A stretch of DNA of 64,000 bases, from contig CAYYGH010000004.1 in assembly GCA_964471405.1 (NCBI GenBank), positions 1 through 64,000 on the forward strand, written 5' to 3'. The notes below the pieces were generated by a model. It was not told the DNA's origin and did not search any database. It saw only the letters and a list, made by a program, of their open reading frames with translations. The translations under genes were made by a program, and so were the position numbers. The stretch comes from J084 sp964471405. GTDB lineage: Bacteria > Pseudomonadota > Alphaproteobacteria > Sphingomonadales > Rhodothalassiaceae. How positions within the stretch are numbered: position 1 is the stretch's first letter; every line of letters begins with the position of its first letter. Shown piece by piece: positions 24,730 through 33,607 of the stretch.

Positions 24730-25257
24730 ATGCGCTTCATTGCGAATTACACCAACAAGGTGGACCGCAAGGGACGGGTTTCCGTGCCGGCGCGGTTTCG
24801 TGGTGAGCTCCAGGCTTCGCGCTTTCCGGGCATCGTCGTCTATGAATCCTTCAAGCTGCCCTGTCTGGAGGGCAGTGCGCGGGAATACATCGATGCCCTT
24901 GCCGACCGTCTGAGCAGCGATTTCGGCGCATTCGATGACGAAAAGGAGGCGCTTGCGGCTGCCATTTTGGGAGCGGCCTTTGATCTGCCCTTCGATTCCG
25001 AGGGGCGGATTCTGCTGCCCCAACCGCTGCTCGATTTTGCGGGCATTACCGACCAGGCCGTTTTTGTGGGCGTCGGTGAGAAGTTTCTGATCTGGGCCCC
25101 CGAGGCCTGGGAGCGGTATCGCGACGAGCAGCGTCAGAAAGCGCGCGCAGCAGCCATGCGGCTGGGAGCACTCGGCCGGCTGGAGGCGTCCTCTTCCGCT
25201 CCCTCCGCGGCCGACGGGCCGAACGGCAGTGGGCAGGCCGAGGGGGGATCTTCATGA
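24730..25257 (+). CDS. mraZ: Transcriptional regulator MraZ
   Basis: Ring-forming DNA-binding protein with two AbrB-like (SpoVT/MraZ) domains that represses the dcw operon. ATG 24730 gives 175 residues starting MRFIANYTNKVDRKGRVSVP; ggggcaggaaacgccg precedes it. The frame continues upstream through the operator but without family sequence. The second domain has FDSEGRILLPQPLLDFAGI. A Ser/Gly/Ala-rich tail of about 25 residues follows. First gene of the cluster; rsmH starts 28 bases after it. Confidence 0.96.
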   Translation: MRFIANYTNKVDRKGRVSVPARFRGELQASRFPGIVVYESFKLPCLEGSAREYIDALADRLSSDFGAFDDEKEALAAAILGAAFDLPFDSEGRILLPQPLLDFAGITDQAVFVGVGEKFLIWAPEAWERYRDEQRQKARAAAMRLGALGRLEASSSAPSAADGPNGSGQAEGGSS

Positions 25258-25285
25258 TCATCGTCGTCAGAGAGGACCGGGCGGC

Positions 25286-26308
25286 ATGGACGAGGACGGG
25301 CATCACGATGACGGGAATGGCGGGCTCGGGCATCGGCCGGTCATGCTTGATGAAGTGTGCCGATTCGCGGCGCCGCGTCCGGGTGAAATCATCGTGGATG
25401 CCACCTTTGGCGGCGGGGGCTATTCCCGTGCGTTTCTTGAGGCCGGTGCGCATGTGCTCGCGTTGGACCGCGACCCCCAGGCGATCGCGCGCGGAGCGGC
25501 GCTTGTGGAGGCTTATGGGAATGACCGCCTGCGTCTCGTGCAGGCCCGTTTTTCGCAATTGGAGGCGGTCCTGGCGGAGTCCGGCATGGAGCAGGTGGAT
25601 GCCGTGGTCTTCGATCTTGGCGTCTCATCCTTCCAGCTGGATGAAGCCGCGCGGGGATTTTCCTTCCGCAGAGAGGGCCCGCTGGACATGCGCATGGACA
25701 GGGACGGTGGCATGAGCGCGGCCGAGATCGTCAATCGTTTTGACGAAAAGCGTCTTGCTCTGCTGTTGAAGACGCTGGGAGAGGAGCCGGCTGCGCGGCG
25801 GATCGCCCGGGCCATCGTGACCGCGCGCAAGAAGGCGCCGATCACCACGACGCAGGCGCTGGCCCGCATCATTGAGCGCGCCGTCGGCTCCCGACCCCAT
25901 CAGCGCATCCATCCGGCCACCCGCAGCTTCCAGGCGCTGCGCATTGCGGTCAATCGCGAACTGTCCGAGCTGGCGGCCGGCCTGAGCGCGGCAGAGCGGG
26001 TCCTCAAGCCCGGCGGGCGCCTGGTGGTGGTGGCCTTTCACTCGCTGGAGGATCGCATCGTCAAGCAGTTTCTGCGCGCCCGTTCGCAGGAAACCGGCCG
26101 GCTGCTGCCGCATGAGGAACGCGCCGGATCGGTGCCGGCGCCCAGCTTCCGGTTGCTGACGCGCAAGGCGGTGCGGCCGGGAGAAGAGGAGGTCCGGACC
26201 AATCCGCGGGCGCGCTCGGCGCGACTGCGTGCGGCCGTGCGTCGACAGGCGCCAGCCTGGCCCGAACGCGCCGGTATTGCGGCGCGCGCGCTGCCCGATT
26301 TTGCGTGA
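25286..26308 (+). CDS. rsmH: 16S rRNA m4C1402 methyltransferase RsmH (MraW)
   Basis: S-adenosylmethionine-dependent N4-methylation of C1402 in the 16S P-site. ATG 25286 gives 340 residues with HRPVMLDEV, the SAM motif DATFGGGGYSRAFLEAG, VFDLGVSSFQLDEAARGFSF, the IHPATRSFQALRIAVN block and AFHSLEDRIVKQF. The preferred start has agagaggaccggg upstream; the frame is open back to 25229 inside mraZ. Confidence 0.97.
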   Translation: MDEDGHHDDGNGGLGHRPVMLDEVCRFAAPRPGEIIVDATFGGGGYSRAFLEAGAHVLALDRDPQAIARGAALVEAYGNDRLRLVQARFSQLEAVLAESGMEQVDAVVFDLGVSSFQLDEAARGFSFRREGPLDMRMDRDGGMSAAEIVNRFDEKRLALLLKTLGEEPAARRIARAIVTARKKAPITTTQALARIIERAVGSRPHQRIHPATRSFQALRIAVNRELSELAAGLSAAERVLKPGGRLVVVAFHSLEDRIVKQFLRARSQETGRLLPHEERAGSVPAPSFRLLTRKAVRPGEEEVRTNPRARSARLRAAVRRQAPAWPERAGIAARALPDFA

Positions 26309-26323
26309 CGGATTGCAGGAGGA

Positions 26324-26683
26324 ATGGCTGACATGTGGCGTCGCTTGATTTCGCTGTTTTTGGCCGGGCTCGTGATTGCTGCCGGGATCAGCCTCTATCT
26401 GCTGGCTCATCGCGTGGATGAGCGGCGTGCCCGTATTGCGGCCCTTCATGCCGAAATCGCCCGGGAGCAGGCCAACATTCGCATTCTTGAGGCTGAGTGG
26501 GCATATCTGACAAGCCCCGAGCGCATTCGCATGGACGCCGAACGCTATCTTGCCCTGCGACCGCCGCGCATGAGCCAGCAGATCGGCGATCTTCGCAGTC
26601 TGCCCGAAGCATCCGATGGCCCGGCCCTGGCGGCACGGGCTGCCGTCCCTGTCGGTCAGCTGTCTGAAAGAGGGCTTGAGTGA
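26324..26683 (+). CDS. ftsL: Cell division protein FtsL
   Basis: Bitopic divisome protein that with FtsB and FtsQ activates FtsWI. The 119-residue protein has a short cytoplasmic start, one membrane helix (about 7-27) and a periplasmic coiled coil (about 30-60), then PERIRMDAERYLALRPPRMSQ, a conserved alphaproteobacterial segment. Sequence identity is otherwise low, so the call depends also on its place between rsmH and ftsI. It overlaps ftsI by GTGA. Confidence 0.88.
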   Translation: MADMWRRLISLFLAGLVIAAGISLYLLAHRVDERRARIAALHAEIAREQANIRILEAEWAYLTSPERIRMDAERYLALRPPRMSQQIGDLRSLPEASDGPALAARAAVPVGQLSERGLE

Positions 26684-28386
26684 ATGGGGTGAGACGATCT
26701 CAGAACCCGCCGATCTGGGCGCCACAGCGGGAATTGTGGCGTGCGCGGCTGTTTCTGGTGGCCGTGCTCTTTCTTTTGGGGTTCGGCGGCCTTGCCTTGC
26801 GCGCCTTCACGCTGGCGGTCGCCGAGGCTCCGCATTTGACCAGTGAGGCCCGGGCGGCCGCCTCGGCCGGGCGGGAAGGCGACCAGCATCCCCGCCGTCG
26901 TGCGCTGCGGGACCGGCACGGCCGTCTGTTGGCGGTCAATCTGCCGGTGCAATCATTGTATGCCGATCCCCGACGCCTGCTCGATCCGCCAGCCGAAGTC
27001 GCCGCACGGCTGGCCGCCATCCTGCCGGATATTGATCGCAGGCAGATCACGGCCCGGCTGTCCAGCGACCGACGCTTCGTCTGGGTCAAGCGCTTCCTGA
27101 CGCCGGATGAGGTCCGCGCCGTGCTTGATCTCGGCATTCCCGGTCTCGGCCTCATGAAGGAAGAGCGGCGTGTCTATCCATTGGGTCCGCTGTTTGCCCA
27201 TGCGGTCGGATTCACCGATGCGGACGGGCGGGGACTCATGGGTGCCGAACGGGCCCTGGATCGGCGGCTTGCCGCACAAGGGGGAGAGAAAGGCGAGGCG
27301 GTCTATCTGTCTTTTGACGTGACGGTCCAGGAGGCGCTGCGGGAAAGCCTTGATGCTGCCCGGACCCGCTTTTCCGCAAAGGCGGCGGCCGGGCTTGTGA
27401 TGGACCTCGACAGCCGGGGGCTGCTCGCCCTCGTCTCCCTTCCCGATTTCGACCCCAATCATCCCGGCAGCGCTCCCCCCGAGGCGCTGTTCAATCGCGT
27501 CACCCAGGGCGTGTTCGAGCTGGGATCCGTCTTCAAGATCTTCACCCTGGCGGCGGCCCTGGAAAGGGGGATCGCGCCGGACACCCGCTTTGATGTGCGC
27601 AAACCGGTTGTGGTGCCCGGCGGTTTCCGGATTCATGATGATCATCCGCTCAAGCGGCCGGTGAGCCTCATCGAGGCCTTCGCCCATTCCTCCAATATCG
27701 CCTTCGCCCAGCTGGCCGAGCGCCTGGGCGACGAAGGACTCCAGACGGCTTTCCGCCGGTTCGGCCTGCTGGACCCGATGCCTGCTCCCTATCGCGAAAC
27801 GGCGACGCCTCTGGTGCCGGCCCGCTGGCGGCACGCCAATACCTTGACCGCCGCCTTCGGCCACGGGATTGCCGTCTCGCCCCTGCAGCTGGCCACATCC
27901 GTCGCCGCTGTCGCCGGTGACGGTTTCCTTCGTCCTGCCACAGTTCTGCGCGATGACCGGACTGAGGGCCCGCGCGTGCTCGCCGATTCAACAGTGCGCA
28001 GGCTGCGGGCGGCGATGCGTCTTGTCGTGCTGCGCGGCACGGGAAGACAGGCGGCGGTGTCGGGGCTGCAGCTTGCCGGCAAGACGGGCACGGCCGAGAA
28101 GGTGATCGATGGCGTCTATCATCCTGATCGGCTTCTTTCGAGTTTCGTGGCGCTGCTGCCGGCTGCGCAGCCGCGCTACCTCATCTTCGTGATGCTGGAC
28201 GAGCCGCAGGGGACCGCCGAGACGGCCGGTTTTGCCACTGCCGGATGGACGGCCGCCCCCACCGCTGCCCGTGTGGCCGAACGGATCGCGCCGACGCTCG
28301 GCCTTCTCCCCCGACGGGCGGAGGAAGAGGAAGATGCAATGGTGCGCCGCTTTTCCCGGCTGATCACCGAGGAGGCGGCGGGATGA
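26680..28386 (+). CDS. ftsI: Septal peptidoglycan transpeptidase FtsI (PBP3)
   Basis: Class B penicillin-binding protein that cross-links septal peptidoglycan. A GTG start at 26680 overlaps the ftsL stop. The 568-residue product has one N-terminal membrane helix (about 24-45), a dimerisation domain, and a transpeptidase domain with S283-V-F-K286, S337-S338-N339 and K468-T469-G470. The membrane anchor and its place before murE support FtsI rather than another PBP. The tail after residue 540 is rich in Arg/Glu. Confidence 0.95.
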   Translation: MNGVRRSQNPPIWAPQRELWRARLFLVAVLFLLGFGGLALRAFTLAVAEAPHLTSEARAAASAGREGDQHPRRRALRDRHGRLLAVNLPVQSLYADPRRLLDPPAEVAARLAAILPDIDRRQITARLSSDRRFVWVKRFLTPDEVRAVLDLGIPGLGLMKEERRVYPLGPLFAHAVGFTDADGRGLMGAERALDRRLAAQGGEKGEAVYLSFDVTVQEALRESLDAARTRFSAKAAAGLVMDLDSRGLLALVSLPDFDPNHPGSAPPEALFNRVTQGVFELGSVFKIFTLAAALERGIAPDTRFDVRKPVVVPGGFRIHDDHPLKRPVSLIEAFAHSSNIAFAQLAERLGDEGLQTAFRRFGLLDPMPAPYRETATPLVPARWRHANTLTAAFGHGIAVSPLQLATSVAAVAGDGFLRPATVLRDDRTEGPRVLADSTVRRLRAAMRLVVLRGTGRQAAVSGLQLAGKTGTAEKVIDGVYHPDRLLSSFVALLPAAQPRYLIFVMLDEPQGTAETAGFATAGWTAAPTAARVAERIAPTLGLLPRRAEEEEDAMVRRFSRLITEEAAG

Positions 28387-29912
28387 TGGGAATCGCGATG
28401 GCGGCAGGCGAAGGCATGCCGACAGGCCGCAACAGGCCGGGACCGGAAGGGGGGCGGGCCAGGCGCCTTTCCCAGCTGCTGGGGCTGGTGGAGGCGCCGG
28501 ATGTCTGGATCACCGGCCTTGCGCTTGACAGCCGCACCGTCAGGCCGGGCGACCTCTTCGCCGCCCTGCCCGGCAGCCGCCATGATGGGGCCGCTTTCAT
28601 CGATCAGGCGATCGCGCAGGGTGCGGCAGCGGTTCTGGCGGCCGAGCGGGCCGTCGATCCCGCCCGCTATTCCGTGCCGGTCGTCACCGTTGCCGATCCG
28701 CACCGCACATTGGCCGAGATCGCGGCCCGTTTCTTCGGCACGCAACCCGAGCATGTCGTGGCGGTTACCGGCACCAATGGCAAGAGCTCGGTGGTGGAGT
28801 TTCTGCGTCAGCTCTGGGACAGGCGGGGACTGGCCGCCGCCAGCATTGGCACGCTGGGCGTGCGTGGCCTTGGCGCGAATCTGGCGACAACCGGTCTTAC
28901 CTCTCCTGACCCCATCACTCTGCATCGCCTGCTGGCCGCCTTGACGGAGGAGGGGTGCACCCACGCAGCGATCGAAGCCTCAAGTCATGGCCTCATCCAG
29001 AAGCGGCTGGATGCGGTGCGCCTGGCTGCTGCGGCCTTCACCAATCTGACCCGTGACCATCTCGACTATCACCGCACCATGGAAGCCTATTTCTACGCCA
29101 AGGCGCGGCTGTTCGGAGAACTGCTGCCGCCGCGGGCGCCGGCGGTGATCGTTGTCGATGACGAGTGGGGGCGCGAGATGGAGATGCTGGCCTGGGGGCG
29201 CGGCCTGCGCGTGCTCTCGATCGGGGAGCGGGCGGCCGACTGGCGGATTGTCGAATGGGAGCCTCTGGCTTCCGGCCAGCGGGCGCAGATCCAGATCGCG
29301 GGGGGTGACGTCCACGAGCTGACCTTGCCGCTCGTCGGGCGCTTCCAGCTCAAGAACGCCCTTGTGGCGGCGGGACTGCTGCATCTGGGATGCGGGGTTG
29401 CGGCGGAAGAGGCGTTCGCGCTTCTGGCCGGGCTTGCACCGGTGCCCGGCCGGCTGGAGTATCTGGGCCGGACACCGGCAGGCGGCGATGTCTATCTCGA
29501 CTATGCGCATACGCCTGCCGGCCTTAAAGCCGTGCTCACGGCGCTCCGCCCTCATGCGCGGGCGCGCCTGATGGTGGTCTTCGGCTGCGGAGGAGATCGC
29601 GATCCCGGCAAGCGCGAGATGATGGGAGCGATTGCGGCGCGCTGCGCCGATCATGTGATCGTGACCGATGACAACCCGCGCACCGAAGATCCGGCCGCGA
29701 TCCGGCGCATGGTGTTGGCCGGGTGCCCCGGAGCCCGGGAAATCGGGGATCGTGCGGAAGCCATTCGCACGGCGCTGGCCATGCTGGAAGCGGGTGATGT
29801 GCTGGTGGTGACGGGCAAGGGTCACGAAACCGGCCAGATCGTGGGTGAGGAGGTGCTGCCGTTCAGCGATGCGGCAGTGGTTGCCGACTGGTTGGCGGAA
29901 CGGGAGGACTGA
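28383..29912 (+). CDS. murE: UDP-MurNAc-tripeptide synthetase MurE (meso-diaminopimelate)
   Basis: Cytoplasmic ATP-dependent ligase adding the third stem residue. ATG 28383 overlaps the ftsI stop and follows gaggaggcggg; 509 residues (ATG 28386 would remove one). An N-terminal extension of about 25 residues is unusual. Motifs: DSRTVRPGDLFAALPG, GTNGKSS (130-136), ASSHGL, and DNPRTEDP near residue 440, where DNPR predicts meso-diaminopimelate as substrate. The next gene is mraY, 3 bases on, in the place where murF is normally found. Confidence 0.96.
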   Translation: MMGIAMAAGEGMPTGRNRPGPEGGRARRLSQLLGLVEAPDVWITGLALDSRTVRPGDLFAALPGSRHDGAAFIDQAIAQGAAAVLAAERAVDPARYSVPVVTVADPHRTLAEIAARFFGTQPEHVVAVTGTNGKSSVVEFLRQLWDRRGLAAASIGTLGVRGLGANLATTGLTSPDPITLHRLLAALTEEGCTHAAIEASSHGLIQKRLDAVRLAAAAFTNLTRDHLDYHRTMEAYFYAKARLFGELLPPRAPAVIVVDDEWGREMEMLAWGRGLRVLSIGERAADWRIVEWEPLASGQRAQIQIAGGDVHELTLPLVGRFQLKNALVAAGLLHLGCGVAAEEAFALLAGLAPVPGRLEYLGRTPAGGDVYLDYAHTPAGLKAVLTALRPHARARLMVVFGCGGDRDPGKREMMGAIAARCADHVIVTDDNPRTEDPAAIRRMVLAGCPGAREIGDRAEAIRTALAMLEAGDVLVVTGKGHETGQIVGEEVLPFSDAAVVADWLAERED

Positions 29913-29914
29913 GG

Positions 29915-30991
29915 ATGCTCTATCACCTTCTGCGCCCGCTGGCCGATGACTTCATCCTCTTCAATCTCGTGCGCTATCTGACATTTCGCACAGGAGCGGC
30001 GCTGCTGACGGCGCTGTTTCTTTCCTTTCTCGTCGGTCCCCCCTTGATCCGGTGGCTGAAGCGGCGTCAGGCCAACGGCCAGCCCATCCGGGCGGATGGG
30101 CCTGCGCAGCACCTGATCACCAAGGCCGGCACACCGACGATGGGGGGATTGATGATTCTGATTGCGCTCACCGTCTCCACGCTGCTGTGGATCGATCTGG
30201 CGAATCCCTATGTGTGGGTGGTGCTGGGCGTGACGCTCACCTTCGGTCTCATCGGCTTTGTCGATGATTACCTCAAGGTGGCCCGCCGCAATCCCCGGGG
30301 CGTGCCGGGCAGTATCAAGCTGGCCGGCGAGACGGTGGTGGCGGTCGTGGCCGCCGTCATGCTTGCGCGGCTTCACGGGCCTACCCTGGCCGTGCCCTTC
30401 TTCAAGGAGGTGATGTTCGACCTGGGAGCCTTCTATCCCGCCTTTGCGGTTCTCGTGATCGCGGGCACGGCCAATGCCGTCAATCTCACCGATGGCCTGG
30501 ACGGGCTGGCGACGATGCCGGCAATCATTGCGGCCGGAGCGCTCGGCTTTATCACCTATGTGGTGGGCAATGCCATCTATGCCGAGTATTTGCAGATCCC
30601 CTTCGTGCGCGGAGCCGGGGAACTGGCCGTATTCTGCGGGGCCCTCATCGGTGCCGGTCTCGGCTTTCTCTGGTACAACGCGCCACCGGCGGCCGTCTTC
30701 ATGGGCGACACCGGTTCGCTGGCCATCGGTGGCGCGCTGGGCGCGGTCGCGATGGTGGCCAAGCAGGAGCTGGTGCTGATCATCATCGGTGGTCTGTTCG
30801 TGCTCGAGACGGTCTCGGTCATTGTTCAGGTGGTCTCCTACAAATTGACCGGCCGGCGGGTTTTTCGCATGGCCCCGCTTCACCATCATTTCGAGCACAA
30901 GGGCTGGTCCGAACCCACGATCGTGATCCGCTTCTGGATCATCTCGCTGGTGCTGGCCCTGATCGGGCTGGCGACGTTGAAGCTGAGGTGA
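29915..30991 (+). CDS. mraY: Phospho-MurNAc-pentapeptide transferase MraY
   Basis: Integral membrane enzyme that transfers phospho-MurNAc-pentapeptide to undecaprenyl phosphate, making lipid I. The 358-residue protein has ten hydrophobic segments, GTPTMGGLMIL, the aspartate motif GFVDDYLKV, NLTDGLDGLA and the C-terminal HHHFEHKGWSEPTIVIRFW. Start ATG 29915 has gggaggactgagg in front. Confidence 0.97.
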   Translation: MLYHLLRPLADDFILFNLVRYLTFRTGAALLTALFLSFLVGPPLIRWLKRRQANGQPIRADGPAQHLITKAGTPTMGGLMILIALTVSTLLWIDLANPYVWVVLGVTLTFGLIGFVDDYLKVARRNPRGVPGSIKLAGETVVAVVAAVMLARLHGPTLAVPFFKEVMFDLGAFYPAFAVLVIAGTANAVNLTDGLDGLATMPAIIAAGALGFITYVVGNAIYAEYLQIPFVRGAGELAVFCGALIGAGLGFLWYNAPPAAVFMGDTGSLAIGGALGAVAMVAKQELVLIIIGGLFVLETVSVIVQVVSYKLTGRRVFRMAPLHHHFEHKGWSEPTIVIRFWIISLVLALIGLATLKLR

Positions 30992-30995
30992 CGGG

Positions 30996-32438
30996 ATGAT
31001 GGCGGCGGCCGTGAAATGCGCCGATAACGGATCTCGGGAATGGCTTCCCCTGCCCCGGTTTGCGCGCCCGATCGGCATTGTGGGGCTGGCCCGCACGGGA
31101 GCGGCGGCACGAGCGGCGCTTCTGGCGGCTGGCAACCGCCTGCTCGTGCATGATGATCGCGCGGAAGCCATGAGAAACATCCCGCCGGGCGAGAGACTGC
31201 AACCTCGGGCCGTTGCGGGTCTGGATCGGCTGCTGGTCTCGCCCGGTGTTCCCATTCATGGCCGAAGCACCCATCCGCTCGTGGCCGCTGCGCGGGCGGC
31301 GGGCGTGCCGATCATCGGTGATCTCGACCTGTTTTGCCTGGCCACCTCCCGGCTGCCGGCCCATCATCTTGTCGGGATCACGGGCACGAACGGCAAGTCC
31401 ACCACCACGGCCCTGCTTGCCCATATTGTCGCCACGGCCGGCCGGGCGAGTGTGGCCGCCGGCAACATCGGGCGACCGATTCTGGCGCTTGAGCCGCTCA
31501 GGCCCGGCGGCGTCTATGTGTTCGAGCTGTCTTCCTTTCAGCTCGATCTGACCGGGCGTGAGGCGGCACTCGATGTCGCCGTGCTGCTCAACATCACGCC
31601 GGATCATCTGGATCGGCATGGCGACATGAGCGCCTATGTGGCCGCCAAACGTCGCATTGTGGACCTCGCCCGGCGGCGGAGAGGACGGATCGTGCTGTCG
31701 CTGGAAAGCGCCGTGACCCGTCATCTTCATGAGGAGCTGGCTGGTGAGGATGTGCTGGCGATCGGCATCGCCTCCGATCGGCCGGTCGCCGTGTCGGTCA
31801 CGCAGGAGGGACGTCTGCTGGACCACGCCTTTGAAGGGGGACGCGAAATCGGCACGCTTGCCCCCCTCCTGCGGCTTCAGGGACGCCACAATTGGGAGAA
31901 TGCGGCAGCCGCCTATGCGGCAGCCCGCCTTGTGGGACTGAGTGCCGAGCAGGCCTGGGCCGGTCTGGTTTCCTTTCCCGGGCTCGCCCATCGCCAGGAG
32001 CTGGTTGCCCGGATCGCAGGGGTTGCCTTTGTCAATGATTCGAAGGCCACAAATCTTGAAGCGGCCGCCCGCGCCCTTGCGGCCTTCCGGCGTGTGCACT
32101 GGCTGGCAGGAGGGCGAGCGAAATCGGCCGACCTTACCCCGGTGCTGCCCTATCTGGATCATGTGCGGGCGGCCTGGCTGTTCGGAGAATGTGCCCCTCT
32201 GTTCGCCGAAGCGCTGGGTGCCCGCCTGCCGAGCCGGCAATTCGCAAGCCTCGCCGAGGCTCTGGAAGCGGCAGCGGCAGCGGCCGAACCGGGTGATGTG
32301 GTGCTCCTGTCACCGGGAGCCGCTTCCTTCGATCAGTATCGCGATTTCGAGGAGCGCGGCGAGGATTTCCGCCGGCTGGTCCTGGCTCTGGCGGGCCGCC
32401 GGAAGGAGAGGCCGGAAAGCGAGGAGAAGGGAGCATGA
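30996..32438 (+). CDS. murD: UDP-MurNAc-L-alanine--D-glutamate ligase MurD
   Basis: Adds D-glutamate to UDP-MurNAc-L-alanine in the cytoplasm. The 480-residue protein has an N-terminal Rossmann domain (GIVGLARTGAAARAAL), ATP motif GTNGKSTTTAL, VFELSSFQLD, NITPDHLDRHG and the C-terminal FVNDSKATNLEAA. Two tandem ATGs (30996, 30999) are possible. About 20 extra residues precede the usual start of the domain. Overlaps ftsW by 4 bases. Confidence 0.96.
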   Translation: MMAAAVKCADNGSREWLPLPRFARPIGIVGLARTGAAARAALLAAGNRLLVHDDRAEAMRNIPPGERLQPRAVAGLDRLLVSPGVPIHGRSTHPLVAAARAAGVPIIGDLDLFCLATSRLPAHHLVGITGTNGKSTTTALLAHIVATAGRASVAAGNIGRPILALEPLRPGGVYVFELSSFQLDLTGREAALDVAVLLNITPDHLDRHGDMSAYVAAKRRIVDLARRRRGRIVLSLESAVTRHLHEELAGEDVLAIGIASDRPVAVSVTQEGRLLDHAFEGGREIGTLAPLLRLQGRHNWENAAAAYAAARLVGLSAEQAWAGLVSFPGLAHRQELVARIAGVAFVNDSKATNLEAAARALAAFRRVHWLAGGRAKSADLTPVLPYLDHVRAAWLFGECAPLFAEALGARLPSRQFASLAEALEAAAAAAEPGDVVLLSPGAASFDQYRDFEERGEDFRRLVLALAGRRKERPESEEKGA

Positions 32439-33607
32439 ACCGCGGACGGCCCATCTTCTCGCGGGCGGACGACAGTCTGCTGGCCCGGTGGTGGTGGACC
32501 ACCGATCGTGCCCTGCTGCTGCTCGTTCTTCTGCTGCTCGTGATCGGGGTGGTCCTGTCCTTTTCGGCCAGCCCGGCAGTGGCCGAGCGCCTGGGGCTTG
32601 CGCCCTTCCACTTCGCCTATCGCCAGCTCGTCTTTGCCGGTGTCGCGCTCGTCGTGATGCTGCTGCTTTCGATGCTGGACGTGCGCACGGCCCGCCGGTT
32701 GGCCGTGCTGGGAACCGTGCTCGGCCTTCTGGCCGTGGCGGCGACGCTGTGGGAGGCGGATGTTATCAAGGGTGCGCGCCGCTGGCTCGATTTCGGGGTG
32801 ATCGCGATTCAGCCGAGCGAATTTCTCAAGCCCTGTCTGCTGGTCACGACCGCCTGGCTGCTGGCCGGCGCGGTGGACGAGCCGGCCTTTCCCGGTCTGA
32901 AGCTGGCGGCGGGTCTGGTGGTGACGGTGGCCTGTCTTCTGCTTCTCCAGCCCGATGTCGGGCAGACGATGCTGCTGCTTGCGGCTTTCGGTGTTCAGCT
33001 GCTGCTGTTCGGTGTGCCCGTCCAGAGACTTGCCCTGCCGGTCATTGTCATGATGGCGGCGTTGGTGGTTGCCTATCTCAATTTCCCGCACGTGCGGGAG
33101 CGGATCGACTCGTTTCTCGCCCGGGGGCCGGATGGCCATGGCTACCAGGTGGAGACGGCGCTCAAGGCCATCAGGAGCGGAGGGCTCCTGGGCGTGGGAC
33201 CGGCTGCGGGCCAGGTGAAGAAGGTGCTGCCCGATGCCCATACCGATTTCATCTTCGCGGCCGCCAGCGAGGAATTCGGCCTGATCGCAAGCCTCTCCCT
33301 GATCGCGCTTTATGCGACAATCGTGCTGCGCATGCTTGCCCGGGCAAGTGAAAGCGAGGAGGATCCGTTTCCCGTTCTGGCCACGGGGGGGCTGGCGGCT
33401 CTTGTCGGCTTTCAGGCTGCGATCAACATCGGTGTCAATCTGGCGGTTCTGCCCCCGAAGGGCATGACGCTTCCCCTTGTTTCCTACGGGGGTTCATCGG
33501 CCCTGGCTTCGGCAATCACCCTGGGCCTTGCACTCGCCTTTACCAGGCGCACGCGTCCCCGCACGCATCTCCTGTGGATCGACGGCACGCAAGGAGCACA
33601 GCCATGA
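32435..33607 (+). CDS. ftsW: Septal peptidoglycan glycosyltransferase FtsW
   Basis: SEDS-family polymerase that works with FtsI at the septum. The 390-residue membrane protein has about ten helices and the family motifs ADVIKGARRWLDFGVIAIQPSEF, LQPDVGQTMLL, AHTDFIFAAASEEFGL and LPLVSYGGSS. The ATG overlaps the murD stop (ATGA). Position between murD and murG identifies it as FtsW rather than RodA. Confidence 0.96.
   Translation: MNRGRPIFSRADDSLLARWWWTTDRALLLLVLLLLVIGVVLSFSASPAVAERLGLAPFHFAYRQLVFAGVALVVMLLLSMLDVRTARRLAVLGTVLGLLAVAATLWEADVIKGARRWLDFGVIAIQPSEFLKPCLLVTTAWLLAGAVDEPAFPGLKLAAGLVVTVACLLLLQPDVGQTMLLLAAFGVQLLLFGVPVQRLALPVIVMMAALVVAYLNFPHVRERIDSFLARGPDGHGYQVETALKAIRSGGLLGVGPAAGQVKKVLPDAHTDFIFAAASEEFGLIASLSLIALYATIVLRMLARASESEEDPFPVLATGGLAALVGFQAAINIGVNLAVLPPKGMTLPLVSYGGSSALASAITLGLALAFTRRTRPRTHLLWIDGTQGAQP

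Noticed and set aside
29822..32240. Minus-strand frames opposite mraY and murD as a possible relocated murF
   Set aside because: No Mur ligase ATP motif (GTNGKT type) is present in them; they are mirror frames of coding genes.
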